From assembly GCF_035325925.1 (NCBI RefSeq), contig NZ_DAOKZA010000004.1, positions 55,441-119,440 of the forward strand: a DNA stretch of 64,000 nucleotides. The letters are read 5' to 3'. This stretch comes from Calidifontimicrobium sp035325925. GTDB taxonomy: Bacteria > Pseudomonadota > Gammaproteobacteria > Burkholderiales > Burkholderiaceae_C. The position numbers and the translations under genes were made by a program. The notes under the pieces are model-generated. The model was not told where the DNA came from. It made no database searches and saw only the letters and a list, made by a program, of their open reading frames with translations. Below are positions 1 to 7,711 of this stretch, piece by piece. Within the stretch, counting starts at the first letter, position 1; every line of letters starts with the position of its first letter.

Positions 1-232
1 CGCGTCCGGCACGGCGGCCGGACAGCGGCGCAGGGCACGCGGCCATCACCGCACCGGCGTGCGGGCCGAACGCCGACGCCTGCCAGTCGCTCGGCCGCCG
101 GAACGCGCCGTCGAGTGCCTCGGTGCGTTCGAACGCCGGGTTGCACAGCAGGTTCGACGCGCGCGCCGGCGGCGACACCGGCATCCGCCACGCCGGGGCG
201 CGCGAAGGCAGGGTGCCGATGCCGTGGATCAT
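1..232 (-). CDS. Hypothetical protein, N-terminal part only (cut by the window edge)
   Basis: An ATG at 230-232 on the minus strand is preceded by an AGGGGGAA Shine-Dalgarno sequence about 5 nt away. The frame then stays open for 77 codons to the window edge. The translation begins MIHGIGTLPSRAPAWRMPVS and later reads NLLCNPAFE. No family is recognised; the NLL-NPAFE stretch is only weakly like the start of a carbohydrate-binding module. It follows the glycine-rich PEP-CTERM gene on the same strand after about 95 bp. It is called real because of the good ribosome binding site and open frame, but no domain confirms it and GC-rich DNA gives long chance frames. Confidence 0.4.
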   Translation of the reverse strand, partial: MIHGIGTLPSRAPAWRMPVSPPARASNLLCNPAFERTEALDGAFRRPSDWQASAFGPHAGAVMAACPAPLSGRRAGR

Positions 233-327
233 GCGCTTCCCCCTGGGTCGTTGCACATCGCCCGCGCCGACCCTCGTCGGTGGCGTGCGTGCGGCGCGAG
301 CATGAGCGACGAGCACCTACGGATCGC

Positions 328-1323
328 CTACCGATGCGCGTCGCGGCCGCGGCGGCGCGACAGCACCAGCCCCGCCAGCCCCGCACCCAGCAGCGCCAGC
401 GTGCCCGGCAGCGGCACCGGCGTGCCGCCGCCGCGGCCCAGGAACTCGATCATCACGAAGCCGTGGCTGCTCTCGCCGAGCAGCCTGAACATGCTGCTGC
501 CCGGGATGAAACCACCGAAGTCCTCGTTGACGAAGGAGCCGCCCCCGCCGCCGCCACCGCCCCCGGTGTCGCTGCCACCCCCGCCCCCGCCGCTGTAGCC
601 GCCGCCGCCACCGCCGGCAAAGAAGACCGCCCCACCGCCTGCGCCGAATCCACCGTCCTGAAATCCATCGCCCCCAGCGGCGCCGAGGATCGCCGCCTCG
701 CCGCCCCTGGCCGCACCTGCGGGCGTCCCGCCACCGCTGGTGAAGAATCCGCCGCCACCGCCGGCGCCAGAACCAGGGCCCGACGAGCTGAAGCCGGCCA
801 CGCCACCCGTTCCGTTCGTGCCGCCCGCGCCACCGACCCCGCCGAAGGTCGCCACGCCAGCCGTGCCGTTCGGCCCGAGCGACGCGTTGCGGCCCGAGAT
901 GTCACCGACCTGCGAGAAGATGCCCCCACCCCCGCCGCCGCCGACGACCAGGGGCATCGGCAGGCCGAGGAAGACGTTCGGGTCGGCGGGCAGGAACACG
1001 AAACTCCCGCCGCCGCCACCGGCGGCGCCGGTCGTGGGCGGCGGCCGCATGCCGACGATGATCTGGAGCTGCTGCGTTGCGTTGAACGTGAAGATGCCCT
1101 CCGCCCAGGCGCCCAGGCCGCTCGGCCCGCCGCTCTGGACGGTGCCTCCGGCCGCACCGGCCGCGACGATGCGGTAGTCGCCGGGCTGCGTGACGTCGAA
1201 CGTCTGCAGCGCGCCGGGGAAGGTGACGTTGAACAGCACCGGGGCGGCACGGGCCGCTCCGGTGGTCACGAGCAGCAGGCCGGCAGCCAGCGAGGCGGCC
1301 GCATTGCGCAGGTACTTGAACAT
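328..1323 (-). CDS. Glycine-rich secreted protein with PEP-CTERM-type sorting tail
   Basis: This is a 331-residue exported protein. It has a Sec signal peptide (MFKYLRNAAASLAAGLLL to about residue 28), a short beta-rich segment, then long Gly/Ala/Ser runs (GGGGGG blocks between about 120 and 290). It ends in a short Pro-rich motif (VPLPGT), a hydrophobic helix and RRRGR, the tripartite layout of PEP-CTERM signals cut by exosortase (known for the family). It is probably a cell-surface or exopolysaccharide-associated structural protein. The start is the ATG behind AAGGAGAACCG; an in-frame upstream extension to 1806 runs antisense through the neighbour and has no ribosome binding site. The exact role is unknown. 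Confidence 0.85.
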   Translation of the reverse strand: MFKYLRNAAASLAAGLLLVTTGAARAAPVLFNVTFPGALQTFDVTQPGDYRIVAAGAAGGTVQSGGPSGLGAWAEGIFTFNATQQLQIIVGMRPPPTTGAAGGGGGSFVFLPADPNVFLGLPMPLVVGGGGGGGIFSQVGDISGRNASLGPNGTAGVATFGGVGGAGGTNGTGGVAGFSSSGPGSGAGGGGGFFTSGGGTPAGAARGGEAAILGAAGGDGFQDGGFGAGGGAVFFAGGGGGGYSGGGGGGSDTGGGGGGGGGSFVNEDFGGFIPGSSMFRLLGESSHGFVMIEFLGRGGGTPVPLPGTLALLGAGLAGLVLSRRRGRDAHR

Positions 1324-1466
1324 CGGTTCTCCTTGGGAACGTGCCGATCCGGCGGCCACGGTGGCCGGCATGTGCGAAGGGGTCTGACCGACGAGCCGCC
1401 GATTCGCCCGTCGCCCTCGGTCGCCGGGCGGCCCGCGGCGCGCCCGCAACGAATCGGCGGACCGGG

Positions 1467-2045
1467 TCATTGCGCCCCGGTGGCCGGGCCTCCGCGCACG
1501 CACCAGCTGCCCACCCCCCACTGCCCGACCGTCGTGTTCGCCTTGAACTCGACGCTCACCGGATGCCCGACGAAACTCACGGCCCACGCCAGCGGACCGG
1601 TCGACGACGTCATCGCCCGATCCGTCGCGGACCAGTAGTAGGGGGAGACGGGGCTGAACGGGTGTCCCTGGGGCAGAGCAATGGTCGGCGGCGAGCCTGT
1701 CTTCGCGGGGTCGGTCAGGCTCTGCAGGTCCTGCACGGTCGGGAGTCGCCATCCGGCCCTGCCGCCTTTCGTCAGCCCGATGCAGCGAAACGAGGCCTCG
1801 AACCACGTGGCGAACGGCGGGCCCGAGGTGGTTTCCCAGACCAGCCCGGTCTCGCGGTCGAGCACGGCTTCACCGTTCCAGTTGGCGAGCACCACGAAGC
1901 GGTTGGTCGCGAGCTTCTGGTTCCACGACGGGGTGGCGTAGTACGGGCCGTTCGCGGTCGTCGACAGCTGCGCGGATGCGGGCAGTGACGCCGCCGCCAA
2001 CAGCAGCAGCGTGAGCGCCTGGGTGCGATGGTTCGATGTCTTCAT
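1467..2045 (-). CDS. Exported DUF1566 (Lcl C-terminal-like) domain protein
   Basis: This 192-residue protein has a signal peptide ending near ASAQ (residue 25). It is followed by a compact domain with the DUF1566 signatures DRETGLVWE, GGRAGWRLPTVQDLQSL, YYWSATD and a final WCVRGG. Family members are secreted proteins of mostly unknown function, often near surface or PEP-CTERM genes, as here. An AGGAG lies about 10 nt before the ATG. It is transcribed in the same direction as the two PEP-CTERM genes around it, but gaps of about 100-140 bp leave co-transcription open. Confidence 0.8.
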   Translation of the reverse strand: MKTSNHRTQALTLLLLAAASLPASAQLSTTANGPYYATPSWNQKLATNRFVVLANWNGEAVLDRETGLVWETTSGPPFATWFEASFRCIGLTKGGRAGWRLPTVQDLQSLTDPAKTGSPPTIALPQGHPFSPVSPYYWSATDRAMTSSTGPLAWAVSFVGHPVSVEFKANTTVGQWGVGSWCVRGGPATGAQ

Positions 2046-2150
2046 GCGAGCGAGCTCCTGGGTTGGATGCAGTGGCGGTGCGGCCGCGTCGCGATCGCGC
2101 CGGCTCGGCGGACGAACGGCGTGGCGGGTTGCGGCCGGACGGTGTGCGGG

Positions 2151-2762
2151 TCAGTGGCTGGCGGCGTGCCGAGCGCGTCGGAGGCGCGCCGCTGCGACAA
2201 GCACCAAGGCCGGCGCGAGCAGCGCGAGCGTGCCCGGCTCGGGCACCGACGGTGGCGGTGCCGTCGGGACCGTGAAGCCGGGATCCTGGCCTTGCCGACC
2301 GTCGATCGTCTCGAACAGGATCCACGCCAGCACGCCGTCGCCGGTCACGCCGTCGAACAGGCCGGGGTAGAAGCCGGCGACGTCGTCGACGAGGCCTTGA
2401 TCGTTGAACACGAACCCGGCGAGGATGAACGACAGCGTGTCGAGGTCGCCCGCGGCGAACTGCGCGCCGAAGATGCCGGAGCTGCCATCACCGGGATCGA
2501 CGACCTGAACCACGTTCGGGTCGAACGCCAGGTCGAAGGTCCATTCCTGCAGCCCGCTGGCGCCCGAGACCTCGACCGGCAGCAGGAACTGGCCGTCCTG
2601 CAGTGTCAGCAGCAGGGGGTCCGGCACGGCCGTGGTCGGTGTGCCCGGTGCGACGACGGTGGCGTGCGCCGCGCCCGCGACGATCGCCCCCGAGACGACC
2701 CAGCCCAGGACGCGATGCCGCCACACGCGGGCGACCGAACCCTTCACCCACTCGCACCCCAT
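2151..2762 (-). CDS. PEP-CTERM protein with a cohesin-like beta domain
   Basis: This 203-residue exported protein has a hydrophobic N-terminal helix (HRVLGWVVSGAIVAGAAHA). Its beta-sandwich segment contains WTFDLAFDPNVVQVVD and LDTLSFILAGF, like cohesin/PEP-CTERM scaffolds in which an FDP-N-V strand pair recurs. It ends with a canonical VPEPGTLALL tail, hydrophobic helix and RLRRARH, the exosortase recognition signal. The start chosen is ATG 2760-2762 behind GAGGGAG; an ATG nine codons upstream has no good ribosome binding site. It is probably anchored or sorted at the outer surface. The ligand is unknown. Confidence 0.8.
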   Translation of the reverse strand: MGCEWVKGSVARVWRHRVLGWVVSGAIVAGAAHATVVAPGTPTTAVPDPLLLTLQDGQFLLPVEVSGASGLQEWTFDLAFDPNVVQVVDPGDGSSGIFGAQFAAGDLDTLSFILAGFVFNDQGLVDDVAGFYPGLFDGVTGDGVLAWILFETIDGRQGQDPGFTVPTAPPPSVPEPGTLALLAPALVLVAAARLRRARHAASH

Positions 2763-2940
2763 CGCGCCACTCCCTCGCCAGTGCTTCACATGGGACGCCG
2801 AGATCCGAGGACCTGAGCCGGCGCAACGTGCCGGACCGACCCCGGGGCTTCGACGATGCCCGCCGACTCGGCGGGCGTGGAGGCAATGTCGTCGGCGTCG
2901 CCTGACGGATCACCTACCGATCGGGGTGCGCCCCGCGATC

Positions 2941-2951
2941 GGGGGGGGGGG
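2941..2951. repeat. G11 homopolymer between genes
   Basis: A run of eleven G lies between the end of the MalT-like regulator gene (2980) and the upstream region of the PEP-CTERM gene that starts at 2762. It is non-coding on both strands and may be a slippage-prone tract. No promoter element could be assigned to it. Confidence 0.6.
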
Positions 2952-2979
2952 CGACGGGTCGGCGGCGTGCGTCGAAGTC

Positions 2980-5889
2980 CTATCGCGCCGGCACCGGGGT
3001 GCCGTCGCCGGACCACGGCTGCATGCGCCGCGCATGGCGCTCGCGTGGCGTCACGGTCCACGGCGCGGCCTGCAGCGGCAGCAGCGCGAGGTCGGCATGC
3101 TGCCGCGCCCAGGCCGCCAGTGCCGCGTGACCCTGCCACTGCGTGGGCGACGAGTCGGCCAGGCGTCGCAGCGTCCACAGGTCGCAACCGATGCGCGGGG
3201 CGTCCAGGTACACCGCGCCGGCCTCCAGCCGCAGGGCGTTGCCGTGTTCGCCCAGCAGCTTGCGCAGGCGGTGCAGCGCCGCGTCGAACGACTTGCGCGC
3301 CGCGTCGCCGTCGAGCTCGGGCCACAGGTCGTCGACGAGCTGCGCCACCGGCACCGGCGCCGGGCCGTGCACGGCCAGCGCCTGCAGCAGTTCCAGCGGG
3401 CGCTTCTGCACCTTGCCCTCGAAGGTCAGCGGCCGGCCGTCGATCACCACCGCGAAGCCGCCGAGCAGTTGCAGGCGCAGCGGGTGCGGCCAGTCGGGTG
3501 CGATCGTGTCGGCCGGGGCCGGCAGCGCGCGGCGGCGGATCCAGCGCTGCACGAAGGCCGGCTCGACGCCGTGCGCCAGCGCCGCGGCGGCGGTCTCGCC
3601 GAGCAGGGCGTCGGTGCCGAGCGCCGGGTGGACGATGTCGTGGCGTGCCAGCCGCGCGATCGCCTCGGCCAGCGCGGCGGCCTCGCCGGCGGTGTCGCCG
3701 CGCCGGCGCGCCAGCCAGGCGCGCAGGTCGTGCAGGTGGAAGTCGACCATCGCGCTGCCGGCGCGCGCGGCGACGTCGTGCAGCTCCGCCAGCGTGGCCT
3801 CAACGTCGGCGTCGTGGTGGCGCCGGCGGTGCGCCAGCGCCTGCGCGATCCAGCCGAAGGCCTCGCACACCGGGCTGCGGATCGCACGCGCGGCGTCGAT
3901 CGCGGCGCGCGAGTGCGTCAGCATCGCCGGCACGTCGTCGCGCCACGCGGCCAGCCACGCGGCCTGGAACGCGGCGTGCCAGACCTCGGTGAGCTGCGTC
4001 GGCAGCATCGCCGCACGCGCCTCGGCGAGCAGCGCCTCGGCCGCGCCCAGCTCACCGGCGGCGAGCTGCGCGTCGTTGGCGAGCAGGCGGTGGTAGGTGT
4101 CGAGCCCGTGGATGCCGCACTGCCGTGCCGTGGCCAGCAGGCGTTGCAGCACCGCACCCGCGTCGGCCAGTCGTGCCTGCGCCCAGCAGGCGTCGAGTTC
4201 GACCAGCCCCCAGACGAGGCGGCCGTAGTCGCTGGGGGTCTGCTGCGCCACCGACGGCGCCAGCAGGTCGTGCATCGCGCCGAGCTGCTCGAACAGCCCG
4301 CTCCACAGCAGGTTGATGCCCAGCACCGAGGCCACGCGCGCGCGCAGCTGCAGCCCGATCGGTGCGTGCAGCGCGTCGAGCGCGCGTGCGCGCCAGCGCG
4401 GCAGTTCGGGGTGTGCCGGCTCGCCGACCAGCAGCGCGTAGACCACCGTCATCGCCACCTGCGCCTTGTCCTCGGCGCTGGCGAGGTCGTCGAAGCGCGG
4501 TGCGACCTCCTTCAGCTCGTCGAGCCAGCGGGTGATCGGGTAGTCGGGCGCGAAGTCGACGAACGACAGGTACGCCAGGTGCGCCAGCGTGCGCAGCCGC
4601 GCCGCGGCGTCGCCGCGCGCCGCGTAGCCGGCCGCGGCGCGCAGCAGGTGCTCGCGCGCGCGCGCCGGCCGGCTCATCACCCACACCAGCCCGGCCCAGT
4701 ACTCGAGGTCGGGGTCGCGCTCGCGCCACTCCGCCGGGAACGACGCGAGCCAGCCGCCGAGTGTGCGCAGCCGCGCCTGCGCGACCAGCCGCGGCGCCAG
4801 CGCCAGCAGCACCGGCGCGGCGCGTTCGAAGTCGCCGGCGCCGAGCAGCGCCGGCAGCGCCGACTCGGCGTCGCCGGCGTCGGCCAGCGCGCGCGCCGCG
4901 TCGCGCCGCAGCGCCGCGAGCTCGGCGCCGGGCAGCGTGTCCTCGGCGTGGCGGCGCAGGAAGTCGCGGATCAGCGGGTGCAGCACGTGCCGCGGTGCGC
5001 CGCCGAGCTCGGTGAGCACGAACAGACCGCGCCGCGCGAACCGCTCGAGCATCGCCGTCGTGCCTTCCAGCCGCGGCCAGGCGCGTTCGAGCGCGGCGCC
5101 CACGTAGGGCAACTGCGCGGCCAGCAGCAGCCGCCGTCGCGTCGGCTCGTCGAAGGCCGGCCACACCTCGTGCGCCAGGTAGTCGCGCAGCACGTCGTCG
5201 TCGGCACCGGGAAGCCGCCCGCCCGCCAGCAGCGTCAGCGACACCGCGGCGGGCCAGCCCAGCGTGCGGCGGTGCACCGCCTCGATGTCCTGCGCCGACG
5301 CGGCGTGCCGGCGCTGCGCGAACAGCGCGCCGACCTCGTCGGGGGTCATCGCCAGCGCGTCGCTCTCGACGGTCGACAGCCGTCCTTCGACACGGGCGCG
5401 CGCCAGCGCCGGCGGCGGCGCGGCGCGCGAGGTCACGATCAGCCGCCGCCGCGCCGGTACCGCGGCCACCGCTTCGGCGAGCACCGCCTGCAGCGCGTCG
5501 GCCACCGCCTCGGCCTCGTCGAGCACCAGCACGCCGTCGGCCGGCAGCGCGGCGAACAAGGCCGGGAAGTAGCGGCGCGCGAATGCGGCCATGTCGGGCA
5601 GCTGCTCGGCCTGCGGCACCGGCAGCCGCAGGCCGGCGGCGGCGCTGAGGTGCGCAAAGAACCCCGCCGCGTCGGCGTCGGCGGCCGACAGGTGCAGCCA
5701 CACGCAAGGCAGCCGGCGCGCGTGCACGTACGACGCCGCGAGGCTGCTCTTGCCGTAGCCGGCCGGCGCGGCGAGCCAGACGCAGCCGCCGGCGTCGAGC
5801 CGCTGCAGCAGCCGCTCGCGCGCGACGATGCCCGAGGCGGCCGGTGGGCCGGCGGTGCCCACCGGGTCGGTCGCGGGGGTACTGCGCAT
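2980..5889 (-). CDS. MalT-like ATP-binding transcriptional regulator with C-terminal winged helix
   Basis: This 969-residue STAND-type regulator has a Walker A (APAGYGKSS, residues 41-49), a Walker B-like VLVLDEAEAV near 120, a winged-helix/arm region, and a long alpha-helical TPR-like middle (about 330-780). A C-terminal OmpR/SARP-like DNA-binding winged helix starts near LQLLGGFAVVIDG at about 805. The domain order is like MalT-type activators (NTPase, TPR sensor, C-terminal DNA-binding), but the last domain is of the BTAD/trans_reg_C kind rather than a LuxR helix-turn-helix. Such proteins bind a small inducer plus ATP to activate transcription. The inducer and target are not evident; the hydrolase gene lies upstream on the same strand 43 bp away. 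Confidence 0.82.
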   Translation of the reverse strand: MRSTPATDPVGTAGPPAASGIVARERLLQRLDAGGCVWLAAPAGYGKSSLAASYVHARRLPCVWLHLSAADADAAGFFAHLSAAAGLRLPVPQAEQLPDMAAFARRYFPALFAALPADGVLVLDEAEAVADALQAVLAEAVAAVPARRRLIVTSRAAPPPALARARVEGRLSTVESDALAMTPDEVGALFAQRRHAASAQDIEAVHRRTLGWPAAVSLTLLAGGRLPGADDDVLRDYLAHEVWPAFDEPTRRRLLLAAQLPYVGAALERAWPRLEGTTAMLERFARRGLFVLTELGGAPRHVLHPLIRDFLRRHAEDTLPGAELAALRRDAARALADAGDAESALPALLGAGDFERAAPVLLALAPRLVAQARLRTLGGWLASFPAEWRERDPDLEYWAGLVWVMSRPARAREHLLRAAAGYAARGDAAARLRTLAHLAYLSFVDFAPDYPITRWLDELKEVAPRFDDLASAEDKAQVAMTVVYALLVGEPAHPELPRWRARALDALHAPIGLQLRARVASVLGINLLWSGLFEQLGAMHDLLAPSVAQQTPSDYGRLVWGLVELDACWAQARLADAGAVLQRLLATARQCGIHGLDTYHRLLANDAQLAAGELGAAEALLAEARAAMLPTQLTEVWHAAFQAAWLAAWRDDVPAMLTHSRAAIDAARAIRSPVCEAFGWIAQALAHRRRHHDADVEATLAELHDVAARAGSAMVDFHLHDLRAWLARRRGDTAGEAAALAEAIARLARHDIVHPALGTDALLGETAAAALAHGVEPAFVQRWIRRRALPAPADTIAPDWPHPLRLQLLGGFAVVIDGRPLTFEGKVQKRPLELLQALAVHGPAPVPVAQLVDDLWPELDGDAARKSFDAALHRLRKLLGEHGNALRLEAGAVYLDAPRIGCDLWTLRRLADSSPTQWQGHAALAAWARQHADLALLPLQAAPWTVTPRERHARRMQPWSGDGTPVPAR

Positions 5890-5932
5890 CGGGGCGATGA
5901 TGCCTCAGCCCGGGCATCCGGCCGGGGCGGGG

Positions 5933-6772
5933 TCAAGCGAAGCCGGCCAGCGCCTCCAGCACGATGCGCGCGGTCTCGTCGGGCTTTTCCATCGGGTACA
6001 GGTGCGTGCCCTCGATCCAGGTGAAGCGCTCGCGGGCCAGCGCACGCGACGCCTCGAGCCCGCCCTGGCGCACCTCGAGCGACTGCGTGCCGGCGACGAA
6101 GGCCACCGGGCAGCGCGGCGGGTGGCGGCGCAGCGTGCGGCCGAGCTGGTGCGGCAGCGTGTTGTAGATGCGCGTCTCGATGTCGCGGTCGAACGCCAGC
6201 ACGACGCGGCCGTCGCGTTCGACGAAGCCGGCATCGACGTAGTCGGCGAGCACACGCGCATCCCAGCGCGCGAACGCGTGCTTGGCGGCGAAGTGCGCCT
6301 GCACCGCGGCGCGGTCGGGCCACTCGTGGCGGCGGCGCTGCGAGACCCGGCCCGGCGAGACGCGGCGGATCAGCCCGCTGGCCTTGGCCACCTGCAGCCC
6401 GTGGGCGCGCCAGCCGGCGACCACCGGCGAGTCGAGCATCACCACGCCGCGCGCCAGGTCGGGCCGCCGGCACGCGGCCATCAGGCTGAGCAGCCCGCCC
6501 AGCGAGTGGCCGACGAGCCAGGCCGCGGCGCCGACCTCGCGTTCGACGAACTCGATCAGCTGGCGGCGCAGGTGCGGCCAGTTGCCGGTGACCGGGTACG
6601 CCGGGTCGTGCCCGAACATGTCGACCGCGTGCACCGTGTAGCCGGCGCGCCGCCAGGCGTCGAACAGCACGCGGTAGGTGCCGGCCGGAAAGCCGTTGGC
6701 GTGCGAGAACACGATCGCGCCACGGTGGCCGGCGCGCGAAGGATTCGCAGGCACCGCTCGACTATGCCGCAA
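5933..6772 (-). CDS. Alpha/beta hydrolase
   Basis: This protein of about 279 residues has the alpha/beta-hydrolase fold. It shows an oxyanion-hole strand (VFSHANGFPAGTYR), the nucleophile elbow GHSLGG with Ser90, and a late catalytic His in GTHLYPMEKPDE. Substrates of this esterase/lipase-like subfamily are not predictable from sequence. The start is uncertain: the frame opens at a TTG (6770-6772), and an in-frame GTG at 6752-6754 is equally plausible. It lies between the Anbu peptidase gene and the MalT-like regulator gene, all on one strand, with 43 bp to the latter. Confidence 0.85.
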   Translation of the reverse strand: MRHSRAVPANPSRAGHRGAIVFSHANGFPAGTYRVLFDAWRRAGYTVHAVDMFGHDPAYPVTGNWPHLRRQLIEFVEREVGAAAWLVGHSLGGLLSLMAACRRPDLARGVVMLDSPVVAGWRAHGLQVAKASGLIRRVSPGRVSQRRRHEWPDRAAVQAHFAAKHAFARWDARVLADYVDAGFVERDGRVVLAFDRDIETRIYNTLPHQLGRTLRRHPPRCPVAFVAGTQSLEVRQGGLEASRALARERFTWIEGTHLYPMEKPDETARIVLEALAGFA

Positions 6773-6883
6773 CGCCGCGCACGCGCGAACGCGTCGAGCG
6801 ACCGCCGCGAATCCGGCCGCGCCGGTTCGCTGGCGGCGCCGCGTCGAGGGCGAGCGCCGAAGGTGCGACGGCGGCGGGCCCCG

Positions 6884-7711
6884 TCATACGATCTTCTCGC
6901 CCGGGTGCGTGATCTTGCGCATCGGCTCGTAGCGCTTCGAGTCGGCGATCAGCGGGTGCGTCGTGTCGCCGCGGTCCCAGCGCGGGTCGTCCATCGCGTC
7001 GAACACCTCGCGCAGGCGCTGGCCCCAGGTGCTGCGCACCATGTGGAAGTACGGGTTGTGCTCGTCGATGCACACGATGCGGTCGGTGCGCAACGTGCCC
7101 TCCTCGTACACCAGCAGGTCCAGCGGCAGCCCGACCGTGAGGTTGGACTTCAGCGTCGAGTCCATCGACACCAGCGCGCACTTGGCCGCCTGGTCGAGCG
7201 AGGTCCTGGGCGTGATCATGCGGTCGAGCACCGGCTTGCCGTACTTGCTCTCGCCGATCTGGAAGTAGGTCGTCTCGCGTGTGGCCTCGATGAAGTTGCC
7301 CGCCGAGTAGACGAGGAACAGGCGCATCGCCTCGCCGTTGATCTGCCCGCCGAAGATCATGCTGGCGTTGAAGTCGATGCCGGCGCTGCGCAGCGACGGG
7401 CCGTCCTGCTCGTACACGCGGCGCACCGCGCTGCCGAGCACGCGCGTCGCGTCGAACATGCTGGTGGCGTTCCAGATCGTCAGCGGCGGCTCGTGCGGCC
7501 CGCGGTCGAGCTTCTCGACCTGCAGGATCTCGCGCACGCTCTGGCTGATGCTCAGGTTGCCCGCCGACAGCATGACCATGAAGCGCTCGCCGGGCTGCTC
7601 GTAGATCATCATCTTGCGGAAGGTGCTGATCTGGTCGAGCCCGGCGTTGGTGCGCGAGTCGGACAGGAACACGAGTCCGGCGTCGAGCCGGATGCCGACA
7701 CAGTAGGTCAT
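6884..7711 (-). CDS. Anbu proteasome-like peptidase (COG3484 family)
   Basis: This 275-residue protein has the N-terminal-nucleophile hydrolase fold of Anbu, the bacterial relative of proteasome beta subunits and HslV. The predicted catalytic Thr directly follows the initiator Met (MTYCVGIRLDAG), so no propeptide is needed. Asp18 (SDSRTNAG) and Lys33 (FRKMM) sit where the proteasome Asp17 and Lys33 catalytic residues are expected. Family members form helical or ring assemblies; their substrates are unsettled. The ATG overlaps the mutS stop (ATGA), so it should be translationally coupled to mutS. Anbu genes are more often found beside transglutaminase-like, ATP-grasp and alpha-E genes, none of which is present here. 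Confidence 0.9.
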   Translation of the reverse strand: MTYCVGIRLDAGLVFLSDSRTNAGLDQISTFRKMMIYEQPGERFMVMLSAGNLSISQSVREILQVEKLDRGPHEPPLTIWNATSMFDATRVLGSAVRRVYEQDGPSLRSAGIDFNASMIFGGQINGEAMRLFLVYSAGNFIEATRETTYFQIGESKYGKPVLDRMITPRTSLDQAAKCALVSMDSTLKSNLTVGLPLDLLVYEEGTLRTDRIVCIDEHNPYFHMVRSTWGQRLREVFDAMDDPRWDRGDTTHPLIADSKRYEPMRKITHPGEKIV

